Source of the DNA: Proteobacteria bacterium DTSAM18
GTDB lineage: Bacteria > Myxococcota_A > UBA796 > GCA-2862545
NCBI GenBank assembly: GCA_028767165.1
Contig: JARACJ010000004.1
Span: forward strand, 124,001-188,000
Length of the DNA stretch: 64,000 bases
Reading direction: 5' to 3'
The translations under genes were made by a program, and so were the position numbers. Below, one piece after another: positions 34,944 through 42,965 of the stretch; position 1 is the stretch's first letter, and each line of letters begins with the position of its first letter. The notes beneath the pieces are model-generated. The model saw nothing but the letters and a program-made list of their open reading frames with translations. It was not told the DNA's origin and made no database searches.

Positions 34944-36382
34944 CGGGCGGTCTCCACAGACGAGTTGTCGTAGGCATCCAACCAGTCGCCGCCGAGGGCC
35001 TGATGGAGCTGAAGTCGGTAGTTGATGAGGTCGCGTTCTCCCTGGAGCAGGGAGAGCTGGGCCACCTGGAAGGAGTTGAGGGAGGCGAGCACGGAGAGGT
35101 AGTCGATGAGGCCGTCGGCGTAGCGGGACACACTGGTCTCGAAGGCGAGCCGGGCGGCCTCCTCCTGGGCCCGCAGGGCGTCGAGGCGATCGACCTGGTG
35201 GTCTTCGTTGGTGACCGCCGACTCCACCTCCTGGGTGGCCTCGAGCATCTTCTTGGCCAGGGTGTGGGCCTGGGCCCGCTCCGTGGCCTTTGCCTGCCGC
35301 AGGCGGGACAGCAGGATGCCACCGTCCCAGATGGGCAGGGATGCCGTGATGCCGAAGCCCCAGGCGAACTGCTCCTTGAACTCACCGGCGTCGAACCACT
35401 GCCAGCCGGCGTTGAAGTTCGTGCGGAAGGTGGGGGCGAAGGCCCGGCCCGCGCTCAGGCGGCGGCGCCAGGCCGCATCGAGGCGCTGCTTCTCGGCCAC
35501 GAGGCCGGGACGCCACTCCATCAGGTCGGAAGGGGTGCCGAGATCGGGGCGGACGGGAAGGGACGGCAGCTCGGCGGGAATCTCGTAGGGCAGATCCCCG
35601 GGCGCACGGCCGAGGAGCACGGCGAGCCGCTGCTCGCTGACGTCCCGTGCGGCCCGGGCCTGGGGCAGCAGGCCACGGGTCTGCTCGAGCTGCTGGCGCT
35701 GCTGGAAGACGTCGACCGCGCTGGTCTCGGAGCGGTTGAAGCGAAGCTCCGTGAGCTCGAGGACGCCTTCGTTGGTCTTCAGCTGCTCCTCGAGCACGGA
35801 GACCCGGGCGCTCTGCAGGACGACATCGAACCAGGTGGAGGCGATGAGGCTCGCCATCTGGTTGCGGACGTCCGCGGCGTCGGCGCGGCCGGCCTGGGCG
35901 TCGTCGACCGCGGCCTGGAAGGCCACGATGTTCTTGCCGAACAGGTCGATCTCCCAGCCCGCCTTCAGCTGGGCCGAGGCGTTGTAGTACAGGTTGCCAC
36001 CCTCGTCGCCGGCGCCACCGGGGATGCCACCGAACTGGAAGCCCAGGGTGTCGAGGGGGGCGAACTGGATGTTGCCGTCGGCGGAGGCCGTGGGCGACAG
36101 GGGCGCGAAGGCCTGCAGCTGGGCGGCGGAGGCCTGCTGGGCCCGGTTGATGGCCGTGGCGATGTCGAGGTTGGCGGCCATGCCCTCGGCCATCACCGCA
36201 TCCAGGCTCGGATCGTCGAACTGCAGCCACCAGGGCTCGGTGGTCTGCGGGCCGTCGGACGGCACCTCGTAGGTGGCGGGAAGGGTGGGCAGGCCGACGC
36301 CGGCCCCCTTCTTCGCCCATGCCGGCTCGGCGAACAGGGCGGAGGACGCCAGCAGGGTCAGGGAAAGCAGCAAGCGGGTCAT
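34940..36382 (-). CDS. RND efflux outer-membrane factor (TolC-like)
   Basis: 480 residues. A Sec signal ending in AWA-KKG near residue 23 and no lipobox, so unlike OprM it is not a lipoprotein. The mature part has the two-fold OEP repeat: LDIATAINRAQQA and ADVRNQMASLIASTWFDVVLQSARVSVLEEQL in the first half, and SLPIWDGGILLSRLRQAKA plus YADGLIDYLSVLASLNSFQVAQLSLLQGERDLINYRLQLHQALGG in the second. It forms the trimeric channel of the pump. The start codon overlaps the tetR stop (ATGA at 36379-36382) and the stop overlaps the adaptor start, so all are translationally coupled. Confidence 0.93.
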   Translation of the reverse strand: MTRLLLSLTLLASSALFAEPAWAKKGAGVGLPTLPATYEVPSDGPQTTEPWWLQFDDPSLDAVMAEGMAANLDIATAINRAQQASAAQLQAFAPLSPTASADGNIQFAPLDTLGFQFGGIPGGAGDEGGNLYYNASAQLKAGWEIDLFGKNIVAFQAAVDDAQAGRADAADVRNQMASLIASTWFDVVLQSARVSVLEEQLKTNEGVLELTELRFNRSETSAVDVFQQRQQLEQTRGLLPQARAARDVSEQRLAVLLGRAPGDLPYEIPAELPSLPVRPDLGTPSDLMEWRPGLVAEKQRLDAAWRRRLSAGRAFAPTFRTNFNAGWQWFDAGEFKEQFAWGFGITASLPIWDGGILLSRLRQAKATERAQAHTLAKKMLEATQEVESAVTNEDHQVDRLDALRAQEEAARLAFETSVSRYADGLIDYLSVLASLNSFQVAQLSLLQGERDLINYRLQLHQALGGDWLDAYDNSSVETAR

Positions 36383-36996
36383 CGCGCGCTCTCGTGTGGC
36401 AGGTGGGTAGGGGATGCGCCCCGGACGGTGTGGGCCGCCAGGGACTGGAAGTAGGCCTCGTCGGTGTCCTGGACGAAGCGACCGCCGGCCATGTGGCGCC
36501 AGAACATCCGTACGTGGATGGCGCCCATGAACTGCATGGCCAGCGCGGTGGGGTCGGGGGCGTGCAGCAGGCCGGCCTCGTGGGCGCGGCGCATGTAGTC
36601 GGCCATGGCGAGCAGGCCCTTCACCGGCGGCGGGTCGCCGGGGCCCTTGCCCATCTCCTCGAGGAGATCCATGCCCGATGCCTTGAGGACCATCATCTGG
36701 GGGATGAGGCGTTCGAACCAGCGGGCCACGGTGGTGGCGAGGTCGAGGAGCTGATCGGCCATGGGGCGGTCGTCGATGGGCATGGCCCGCACGGTCTCCC
36801 ACAGGGGCTCGCCCTCGGGCTGCATCGCGCGCACCATCAATTGCATCTTGGATCCGAACCGCTTGAACAGCGCGGCCTGGCTCATGCCCACCCGCTTGGC
36901 GATCACGGTGGTGGACACGCCGGGGCCGTGCTCGATGAAGCAGGCGCGTGCGGCGTGGAGGATCTCCTCGTCGCTGAATTGCGTGGGGCGGGCCAT
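36379..36996 (-). CDS. TetR-family repressor of the efflux operon
   Basis: 205 residues starting at the ATG at 36996. The N-terminal helix-turn-helix is clear (DEEILHAARACFIEHGPGVSTTVIAKRVGMSQAALFKRFGSK, residues 9-50). The rest is an all-helical ligand-binding domain that is specific to each member. The gene is first in the operon it presumably represses, and a 16-bp palindrome lies 17 bp upstream of its start. Ligand unknown, but likely a pump substrate. Confidence 0.92.
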   Translation of the reverse strand: MARPTQFSDEEILHAARACFIEHGPGVSTTVIAKRVGMSQAALFKRFGSKMQLMVRAMQPEGEPLWETVRAMPIDDRPMADQLLDLATTVARWFERLIPQMMVLKASGMDLLEEMGKGPGDPPPVKGLLAMADYMRRAHEAGLLHAPDPTALAMQFMGAIHVRMFWRHMAGGRFVQDTDEAYFQSLAAHTVRGASPTHLPHESAR

Positions 36997-37012
36997 GGGA
37001 CTCCATGGGTAA

Positions 37013-37028
37013 GTGAGTGAACACTCAC
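37013..37028. promoter_or_regulatory. Putative TetR operator
   Basis: GTGAGTG-AA-CACTCAC: perfect 7-bp arms around a 2-bp centre, 17 bp upstream of the tetR-like start codon. Size and form match operators of this family, and the TGAGTGAACACTCA core is typical of autoregulated efflux regulators. Confidence 0.75.
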
Positions 37029-37225
37029 GAAGTTGGTGAGCGCCCAATCACCTATTCTGGCGCACGACGCCAGCGAAATTTCCGCACACGTCCGGTCCAC
37101 ATCCGGATCCACGCGTTCCGACCCTTCTCAGGCCGCTCCTGGGGCGATTTGCGGTACGTCCTGAAGGGTTCTTCACAGGCCGCGGTGCGCAACTGTTGTA
37201 GGTTTGGGAGGTCTTGGAGGATGCG

Positions 37226-38971
37226 ATGAAGACGTGGTGGGGTCTGGCCCTCAGCGGCCTGGTGGTGAGTGCGTGCGGGGTGGAGGACACCCGGCCGGTG
37301 GCGGAGATCTGTGCGGATCCGGAGTCCGGCGGCTGGCGGGCCTTCGAGGATGTCGAGCCGACGCTGCGCTACGGCGAGCTGGCGGCCGACTTCACCGTGA
37401 ACACCCTCGACGGCACCTTCACGCTGTCGGAGGTCTACGACGGCTGCAGCTCGGTGGTGATGGTGGCCTACGCGCCCACCGGCTACCATGATCAGCTGTG
37501 GGCCAACGAGCTGTGGGGCCTGCTCACCGAGGATGCGCCCAGCAACGTGCACTACGTCTTCGCGAGCCACCTGGACGACGCCACCCAGCGCCAGGGACAG
37601 CTCGAGTTCCTGAAGAGCCAGTTCGACGGCTTCCTCGGCCAGATGCCCGCCGAGGAGCGGCAGGTCTGGAAGGACCAGCTGCACTACGTCACCGACGACG
37701 CCGGCGCGCTCGGCTGGCCGTCCCAGCTCGGTGCGTCCAACTTCCGTCGCACGTTCGCCTACCACGGCGGTGAGCGCTTCGTGGGCATGCTCGTCGACCG
37801 CTTCCAGCGGATCCGGCCCATCGGCGAGGCCCTCGACTGGGTCCGTTCGGCCCAGGGCGAGCCCGCGATCCTCATGAGCCGGATGAAGCACCACGCCGAG
37901 TACTTCAACTACGAGGCCGAGCGCGCAGACCGCATGAGCCGCGAGGATGCCCTCGAGGTCACCATCTTCGACAACACCAACTCCGGTTCCGGCTGGAACG
38001 GTCCCGGCGTGTTCACCACCGCCGAGATCCCCGATCTGTCGGAGTACAACCAGCTCTTCATCGACCTCGAGATGGGCTGCCACCACGTGGGCGACGATCC
38101 CGAGAAGGAGATCCCCGAGGGTGCCTTCGTGGGCGACCTCGACTGCCCCGAGTGGGACCGCATCACCACGCTGTACATGTGCGACGAGCTCGAGGCCACC
38201 GAGGTCAACGAGGAGACCGGCGAGCTCATCGAGCAGGCCGGCTGCGACACCGAGATCGGTCGCTGGATCACCGCCTACACCGGCGGCGCCAACTACGTGC
38301 ACGACGTCACGCCCATGCTCGCCCACTTCCAGGAGGACATGGTCAAGCGGTTCCGGTACACGTCCATCGACGACTACCCGATCACGCTCAAGCTGCGGGC
38401 GGTGAACAACCCCGACATCGACGTGCGTCCCACCCAGCTCATCGAGCTGTACAGCGGTGGCCAGCTCACCAGCGCCACCAACGACCGCTACGAGCCCATG
38501 GACGTCGAGATCCCTGCCAGCGCCAAGAAGGTCGAGGTGGCGGCCGTCATCACCGGCCACAGCTTCGGCAAGGACACCAAGAACTGCGCCGAGTTCTGCA
38601 ACATGGAGCACCACTTCATGCTGAACGGCACCCAGTTCTCCGAGACCCACGAGATCGCCAACGACTCCTACGGCTGCCTGGGCCTCGTGTCCGAGGGCGT
38701 GGTGCCCAACCAGTTCGGCAGCTGGCAGTTCGGCCGCGCCGGCTGGTGTCCCGGTCAGGAGGTCACCATGTGGCGTGAGGACGTCACCAACGTCCTCGAC
38801 CTCGGGTCCACCAACAACGTGGACTACGGCGTCACGGTCGACGGCGGCCCCTACGAGCCGGTCTGGTACGATCCCGAGGGCAACGGCATCTGGGAGGGTG
38901 AAGGCGATCACCCGCCTGGCATCTGGGTGCCGGAATACAAGATGAGCAGCTGGCTGGTCGTCTACGAGTGA
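37226..38971 (+). CDS. PNGase-F-like lipoprotein
   Basis: 581 residues, with GGAGG before the ATG at 37226 and signal MKTWWGLALSGLVVSAC-G. Residues 45-200 look like a redoxin/AhpC-type thioredoxin fold (LAADFTVNTLDGTFTLSEVY), but no CxxC is present. Residues 240-581 resemble the two beta-sandwich domains of peptide-N-glycosidase F, including the C-terminal signature VITGHSFG...NCAEFCNMEHHFMLNG and later GSWQFGRAGWCPG. PNGase F removes N-linked glycans from glycoproteins; whether this relative keeps the activity is untested. The stop codon is part of an 18-bp inverted repeat and is followed by the structured 3' element. Confidence 0.82.
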   Translation: MKTWWGLALSGLVVSACGVEDTRPVAEICADPESGGWRAFEDVEPTLRYGELAADFTVNTLDGTFTLSEVYDGCSSVVMVAYAPTGYHDQLWANELWGLLTEDAPSNVHYVFASHLDDATQRQGQLEFLKSQFDGFLGQMPAEERQVWKDQLHYVTDDAGALGWPSQLGASNFRRTFAYHGGERFVGMLVDRFQRIRPIGEALDWVRSAQGEPAILMSRMKHHAEYFNYEAERADRMSREDALEVTIFDNTNSGSGWNGPGVFTTAEIPDLSEYNQLFIDLEMGCHHVGDDPEKEIPEGAFVGDLDCPEWDRITTLYMCDELEATEVNEETGELIEQAGCDTEIGRWITAYTGGANYVHDVTPMLAHFQEDMVKRFRYTSIDDYPITLKLRAVNNPDIDVRPTQLIELYSGGQLTSATNDRYEPMDVEIPASAKKVEVAAVITGHSFGKDTKNCAEFCNMEHHFMLNGTQFSETHEIANDSYGCLGLVSEGVVPNQFGSWQFGRAGWCPGQEVTMWREDVTNVLDLGSTNNVDYGVTVDGGPYEPVWYDPEGNGIWEGEGDHPPGIWVPEYKMSSWLVVYE

Positions 38972-38997
38972 CGGCCGGAGGCCGTCACTCGTAGACG
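38959..38997. repeat. Perfect 18-bp inverted repeat across a stop codon
   Basis: Arms 38959-38976 and 38980-38997 with the 3-base loop GGA. The left arm contains the last codons and stop of the PNGase-like gene; the right arm is its exact reverse complement and leads into structured element B (GTAGACGGCC). No T-run follows, so it is not a standard terminator. Confidence 0.9.
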
Positions 38998-39219
38998 GCC
39001 GCCCGCTGCGAGACAGCCGGGGGCGACCCGGCACGGCCGGTTCTTCGTCGCTTCGGTCGGGCCGACCGGAAGGTCGGCCTCTCCCTCGCTCCTCGCCCCG
39101 ACCGCACCGGGACGCCCCCGGCCTCCGGTGTGCGGCTGAAGGGGTGCCCTGGGATTGCTTTCGCTTGTTGGGACGGGGCGAGCTGAGGGCGGGGCGCTCG
39201 GGGCCGGATGTGGCCCCCG
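38980..39219 (+). repeat. Structured 3' element, locus B
   Basis: Starts at the edge of the inverted repeat after the PNGase-like gene and runs in its sense. In order: GTAGACGGCC; a CCGGC/GCCGG hairpin (about 39028-39040); TTCTTCGTCGCTTCGGTCGG; the variable stem-loop 39060-39079 (GGCCGACC/GGTCGGCC, loop GGAA); CTCTCCCTCGCTCCTCG; a conserved distal block ending GGGATTGCTTTCGCTT at about 39166; and a closing GGGGCC/GGCCCC hairpin near 39200-39217. The gene's terminator lies farther on, so the element should be transcribed as a 3' UTR. Confidence 0.8.
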
Positions 39220-39311
39220 ATGCTTCGTCGCGGTGCTCCTCGCCTCGCCGGCCACCTTCGGCCCCTCGGGTCTTGCGGGGGGGCGAACACTGGTTTGTGT
39301 GAACGCAGCAA

Positions 39312-39338
39312 GGGCCGGCATGACGCCGGCCCGTTTCT
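39312..39338. terminator. Terminator between convergent genes
   Basis: An 8-bp perfect stem (39312-39319 with 39325-39332), 5-base loop, then GTTTCT on the plus strand. It lies between the stops of the PNGase-like gene (38971) and the DUF4026-like gene (39363), and may serve both directions. Confidence 0.7.
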
Positions 39339-39362
39339 GCGCTTGGGGGGGGGGGCGGGCCG

Positions 39363-40601
39363 CTAGACCTGGCTCGGGCGGGGGGCGCCGGAGATGCGCT
39401 TCAGGAGGCGCTCGATGGTCTCGGGGGTGGCGCTGCCGTAGGGGGAGCTCACGCGGAAGTCGGTGAGGCGATCGATGGAGTGGTAGCCCTTGTCACCGCG
39501 CGTCATGCCGATGGCGGGCTGGTAGGGGGTGTTGAGGAGGGTGGCGTTGGCGCCGGTGAAGTCGGCGGTGTCGACCTGGAACCACAGGTGCTCCCGGGAG
39601 GAGCCGTCCTCCTCTCCGCCGTAGGAGAACTTGGCCAGGAACTTCCAGTCGTTGGCGCTCTTGTAGTTCTGGCGGAGCAGCACGAAGGTCTGCCAGCGCA
39701 GGCGGGCGAGGGCCTCGAGCCGCTCGGTCTCGTAGTCCGTCAGGTAGAAGATGGCGCCGTGGCTCAGGGAGGCGACGTCTTCGGCGATGCTGGTCCAGCG
39801 GCCCGTCTCGGGTCCGGTGGAGCGCCATCCCACGAGGACGAGGTTGTCGTTCGGGTGCTCCTCGTTGCGCTCGGACGTGCCGCCGAGGGTGGGGAGGATG
39901 TCCCGCTCGACGTACTCGTACGGAACCAGCGCGGCTTCGAGGCCCTGGCCATAGGGAAGGGACTGACCGAGGCTGGGCAGCTCGTGGACCAGACATCGGT
40001 GGGCGACGGTCTGCAGGAGCGCGGCGAGGTTGCGGATGTGGTCCTCGTGTCCCGAGAGGATCTCCAGCTCCGGGATGCCACAGCGGCGCAGTCCGTGGGT
40101 GTGCAGCCAGATGTTCTCGCGGTCGGTGACGGCATGGATCCGGTAGACGGCGTCCAGGGGGAAGGGAATGCCCGGGGTGGAGACGTCCCGGAGCCAGTTC
40201 GCGGACCGCACGGTGTCGCCGTCGAGGTCCACGAGCCCCGGCGTGTCCGGCACGAGGGTCCAGGCGATGCGGCACATGAGCCCGAAGAACTCGTGGGGCT
40301 TGTGGCTCGGCATGACGGCATCGATGGCGAGGCACCACTCCGCCGTGATGGCCCAGGCCCGCGCATCCTCGTCGAGGTCGCCGAGGTCCATCTCCTTGCC
40401 GATGAGCGGGTTGTGACGCTCCGGGCGGACGATCCACGTGCGTCCCGGCGTCGTGGAGCGGATGTACCAGCCTCCGTTGCTGGCGGTGTCGATGGCAGCG
40501 TTCAGTCCGAGCTGCTTCTGGAGGGCCGTGAGGACCTCATGGGCGGACGGAGGCTTCCCCGGCAGGAGCACGTGCAGGGTCGTCGCGGAGCTTGAAACCA
40601 T
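39363..40601 (-). CDS. DUF4026-like protein
   Basis: 412 residues from the ATG at 40601, with AGGGA upstream; 112 upstream in-frame codons run through repeat sequence and are excluded. No signal peptide or membrane segment, so cytoplasmic. The sequence has the DUF4026 layout: an N-terminal part (LHVLLPGKPPSAHEVLTALQKQLG), a middle part with WCLAIDAVMPSHKPHEFF and IHAVTDRENIWLHTHGLRRCGIPELEIL, and a C-terminal DUF2314-like region (REHLWFQVDTADFTGANATLLNTPY...DRLTDFRV). The biochemical role of these domains is not established. The stop lies just beyond a run of ten G on the plus strand. Confidence 0.75.
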   Translation of the reverse strand: MVSSSATTLHVLLPGKPPSAHEVLTALQKQLGLNAAIDTASNGGWYIRSTTPGRTWIVRPERHNPLIGKEMDLGDLDEDARAWAITAEWCLAIDAVMPSHKPHEFFGLMCRIAWTLVPDTPGLVDLDGDTVRSANWLRDVSTPGIPFPLDAVYRIHAVTDRENIWLHTHGLRRCGIPELEILSGHEDHIRNLAALLQTVAHRCLVHELPSLGQSLPYGQGLEAALVPYEYVERDILPTLGGTSERNEEHPNDNLVLVGWRSTGPETGRWTSIAEDVASLSHGAIFYLTDYETERLEALARLRWQTFVLLRQNYKSANDWKFLAKFSYGGEEDGSSREHLWFQVDTADFTGANATLLNTPYQPAIGMTRGDKGYHSIDRLTDFRVSSPYGSATPETIERLLKRISGAPRPSQV

Positions 40602-40699
40602 GGGGTCCCTCTGGGTGCGTGGCACACATCCCTTCGGAGGGGGGAGGGGCCCCTTGGGCCGACATGGGGTCGCGGTGAGACGATGGGGGCAACACCGTA

Positions 40700-40892
40700 T
40701 CGGGAAGGGGAGGCCGGCTGCGGCGCCCCGGTAGGCGCTGTTCTTCGTCGCTTCGGTCGGGCCGACCACGAGGTCGGCCTCTCCCTCGCTCCTCGCCCAG
40801 CACCCACCGGGACACCGCATCCTTGTGGCGTGTGGCTGAAGGTGCGCTCTGGGATTGCGTTCGCTTTGTGCGGGGAGTCGGGGGGACTCCCC
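40700..40892 (+). repeat. Structured 3' element, locus B2
   Basis: Same order of blocks as locus B, on the plus strand: a GCGCC/GGCGC hairpin (about 40718-40733), TTCTTCGTCGCTTCGGTCGG (40741-40760), variable stem-loop 40760-40779 (GGCCGACC/GGTCGGCC, loop ACGA), CTCTCCCTCGCTCCTCG, a distal block ending GGGATTGCGTTCGCTTTG at about 40868, and a closing GGGGAGTC/GACTCCCC hairpin at 40872-40892. Unlike the other copies, it follows no plus-strand gene; it lies upstream of the divergent DUF4026-like gene and points at locus C. Confidence 0.78.
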
Positions 40893-41312
40893 GAGCGCCC
40901 CTTCCAAGGACCGCCCCGCCCCCAACAGCGAACGCAATTCCAGGGCATCCCTTCAGCCGCACACCGGAGGCATGTGGCGTCCCGGTGCGGCCGGGGCGAG
41001 GAGCAAGGAGGGAAGCGTACTTCTGTACGCGACCGACGAAGCGACGAAGAACCGGCTGTGCCGGGGCGCCACAGGCCGTCTACACGCGTGCCGGGGCGAG
41101 GAGCAAGGAGGAAAGCGTACTTCTGTACGCGACCGACGAAGCGACGAAGAACCGGCTGTGCCGGGGCGCCACAGGCCGTCTACACGCGTTCCGGGGCGAG
41201 GAGCAAGGAGGGAAGCGTACTTCTGTACGCGACCGACGAAGCGACGAAGAACCGGCGTTGCCGGGGCGCCACAGGCCGTCTACACGCGTGCCGGGGCCCG
41301 GCAGGCCGTCTA
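40872..41312 (-). repeat. Structured 3' element, locus C (three tandem units)
   Basis: Runs in the sense of the kinase gene and begins at its stop codon. Three units with an exact 100-bp period (marker CCGGGGCGAG at 40991, 41091, 41191) and a truncated remnant at 41291-41312. Each unit has the variable stem-loop (41015-41030, 41115-41130, 41215-41230; GCGTAC/GTACGC, loop AGAA in gene sense) and a CCGGC/GCCGG-type hairpin. The distal block (TTCAGCCGCACACCGGAGG..., GCGAACGCAATTCC) reaches 40926, and the closing hairpin 40872-40892 is shared with locus B2. Confidence 0.8.
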
Positions 41313-42965
41313 CAGCCGAAAGCGGAACGAGGTGGTGACGGCTTTGTCGAGCTCCCCCGCGCTCGCGTTCCCCAGCGTGCGTTCGATGCACTCCGTGAGC
41401 CGGGACGGCACCGAACGGCTGGTCTCGGGACGGGCCTGCACCCGGGTGGTGTCGCCGCTGCGATCCAGGCGGACCTCGATGTCCCAGCGGACGGGCTCGC
41501 CGCCCTTTCGACAGCGCTGCAGCTCCCGGGCCATGCGCTGGCGGAACGCCTTGAGCTGGTCGGCATCGGTCGTCGCCTTGGGGGCGGCCGCCTCCTTGGG
41601 GCGGCTGGCGGGCTCGGGTCGGGTGGGTGCCTCTGTCTCCGGGGGCTCCTCGGCCGCCTCGGGCGCCTCCTCCACCGCTTCGGGCACATCGATCGCCGGT
41701 TCGGGCTCCTCCGGCGGGACCTCCGGCTCCGGCGGGGGGACGACCTCCTCCGTCAGGGCCAGCTCCTGCTGTTCCGCGGGCTCGGCTGCCTCGTCGGCCG
41801 ACAGCGTCGACCACAGCAGGCCCGCGCCGAGCGCCGCCGACATCGCCAGCAGCATCAAGGCCAGCGGACGGCCGCTCCGACCACCACCGGTGGGTTCCGA
41901 GGCGGGCGCCGGTGCCGAGGCTGCCGGCATGGGTGCCGACGACGGCGGAGGGAAGGCGGGTGTGACGGAGGCCACCCGGGGGACCGGCGTGGCGGAGGCC
42001 AGCCGGGGCGGCGGAGGCGTGGGCGACGGGGCGCGGTCGTGGGGCTGCGGGGCAGGGGCCGTGAGGGCCGACAGATCCACGGTGTCCTGGGACAGCCTCG
42101 ACGGCGGTGGCGTGGGGGTCCAGGCCCGGCCGCCGGGGAGGGCGTCGCGGAACGCCTCCGCCGTCTGGTGCCGGTCGATCACATGGCGTGCGAGGGCCGT
42201 CTCGATGGGGGCCCTCCACTGCGGCGGCAGCGGCTCCATGCCCCGGTGCTCTCCCCGGCTGATCCGGTACATCTGCTCGGTGATGTCCTCGCCGTCGAAG
42301 GGCACGTGGCCGGTCAGCAGCTCGTAGGCGATGACGCCCATGGCGAACAGATCGGAGCGGGCGTCGATGGCGGCGCTGGACTGGATCTGCTCGGGTGACA
42401 TGTAGGCCGGCGTGCCGATGCGGGCGCGCATGCGGGTGGCGGTGCGTGGACCGGTCTGCACCTGGGTCTCGTCCATGATCTTGGCCACGCCGAAGTCGAT
42501 GAGCACCGGATCGCCCTGTGCGGTGATCAGGATGTTCTCCGGCTTCAGATCCCGGTGGACGATCCCCGCCTCGTGGATGATCGTCAGGGCGTCGAGCAGC
42601 GTGGCCATCAGCGGCCTCACCTCCGGCTCGTCGAGCCTTCCGCGCTTGCCGAGCTCGTCGGCCAGGCTGCGGCCCTCGACGAAGTCCATCACCAGACCCA
42701 CGTGGGGCGGCTGCAGCACGATGTCGGTGACGGCCACGAGGCTCGGGTGGCGGAGCTGGGCGAGGATCTGGCCCTCTGCCACGAACCGCTCCCGGATGCG
42801 GGCGTCGGCGGCCCACTGGGGATGCAGCAGCTTGACCGCGTGCAGGCTGCCGAGCACCCGGTGCCTGGTCTTCCAGACCACGGCGAAGGCACCCTCGCCC
42901 AGGGGCTGCAGGAGTTCGTACTGGCCGATGGCGTCGCCGGCTCGAAGGGGCGGGGTGTCGGTCAT
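41310..42965 (-). CDS. Ser/Thr protein kinase with C-terminal AgmX/PglI-like domain
   Basis: 551 residues. A complete Hanks-type kinase domain (about 15-275): GEGAFAVVW, Lys45 in HAVKLL, catalytic IVHRDLKPEN (Asp139), DFG (Asp157) and GTPAYMSPEQ. A Pro/Ala-rich linker leads to one membrane segment (near residue 390, LALMLLAMSAALGAGLLW). A Glu/Pro-rich stretch follows, then a C-terminal domain of about 85 residues (LKAFRQRMARELQRCRKG...VRWDIEVRLDRSGDTTRVQ...LTECIERTL...) resembling the AgmX/PglI or TonB-like C-terminal fold, so it should lie in the periplasm. The start overlaps the preceding lipoprotein gene by ATGA. The TAG stop lies inside the edge of structured element C. Confidence 0.9.
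   Translation of the reverse strand: MTDTPPLRAGDAIGQYELLQPLGEGAFAVVWKTRHRVLGSLHAVKLLHPQWAADARIRERFVAEGQILAQLRHPSLVAVTDIVLQPPHVGLVMDFVEGRSLADELGKRGRLDEPEVRPLMATLLDALTIIHEAGIVHRDLKPENILITAQGDPVLIDFGVAKIMDETQVQTGPRTATRMRARIGTPAYMSPEQIQSSAAIDARSDLFAMGVIAYELLTGHVPFDGEDITEQMYRISRGEHRGMEPLPPQWRAPIETALARHVIDRHQTAEAFRDALPGGRAWTPTPPPSRLSQDTVDLSALTAPAPQPHDRAPSPTPPPPRLASATPVPRVASVTPAFPPPSSAPMPAASAPAPASEPTGGGRSGRPLALMLLAMSAALGAGLLWSTLSADEAAEPAEQQELALTEEVVPPPEPEVPPEEPEPAIDVPEAVEEAPEAAEEPPETEAPTRPEPASRPKEAAAPKATTDADQLKAFRQRMARELQRCRKGGEPVRWDIEVRLDRSGDTTRVQARPETSRSVPSRLTECIERTLGNASAGELDKAVTTSFRFRL

Noticed and set aside
38980-39219. Retron-type msr/msd locus, because of paired hairpins and inverted repeats typical of myxobacteria.
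   Set aside because: No reverse transcriptase gene lies nearby, and the hairpins are short rather than one long msd stem.
40700-41312. Insertion sequence or MITE with terminal inverted repeats.
   Set aside because: No transposase and no consistent terminal inverted repeats or target duplications across the four loci. A MITE-like origin is not excluded, but the hairpin covariation and gene-end placement fit a structured RNA better.
40683-42398. Plus-strand frames of about 490-571 codons over the locus B2/C repeats and the kinase gene.
   Set aside because: The repeated segment translates to a different peptide in each frame, and the rest is antisense to the kinase. The repeats are noncoding.
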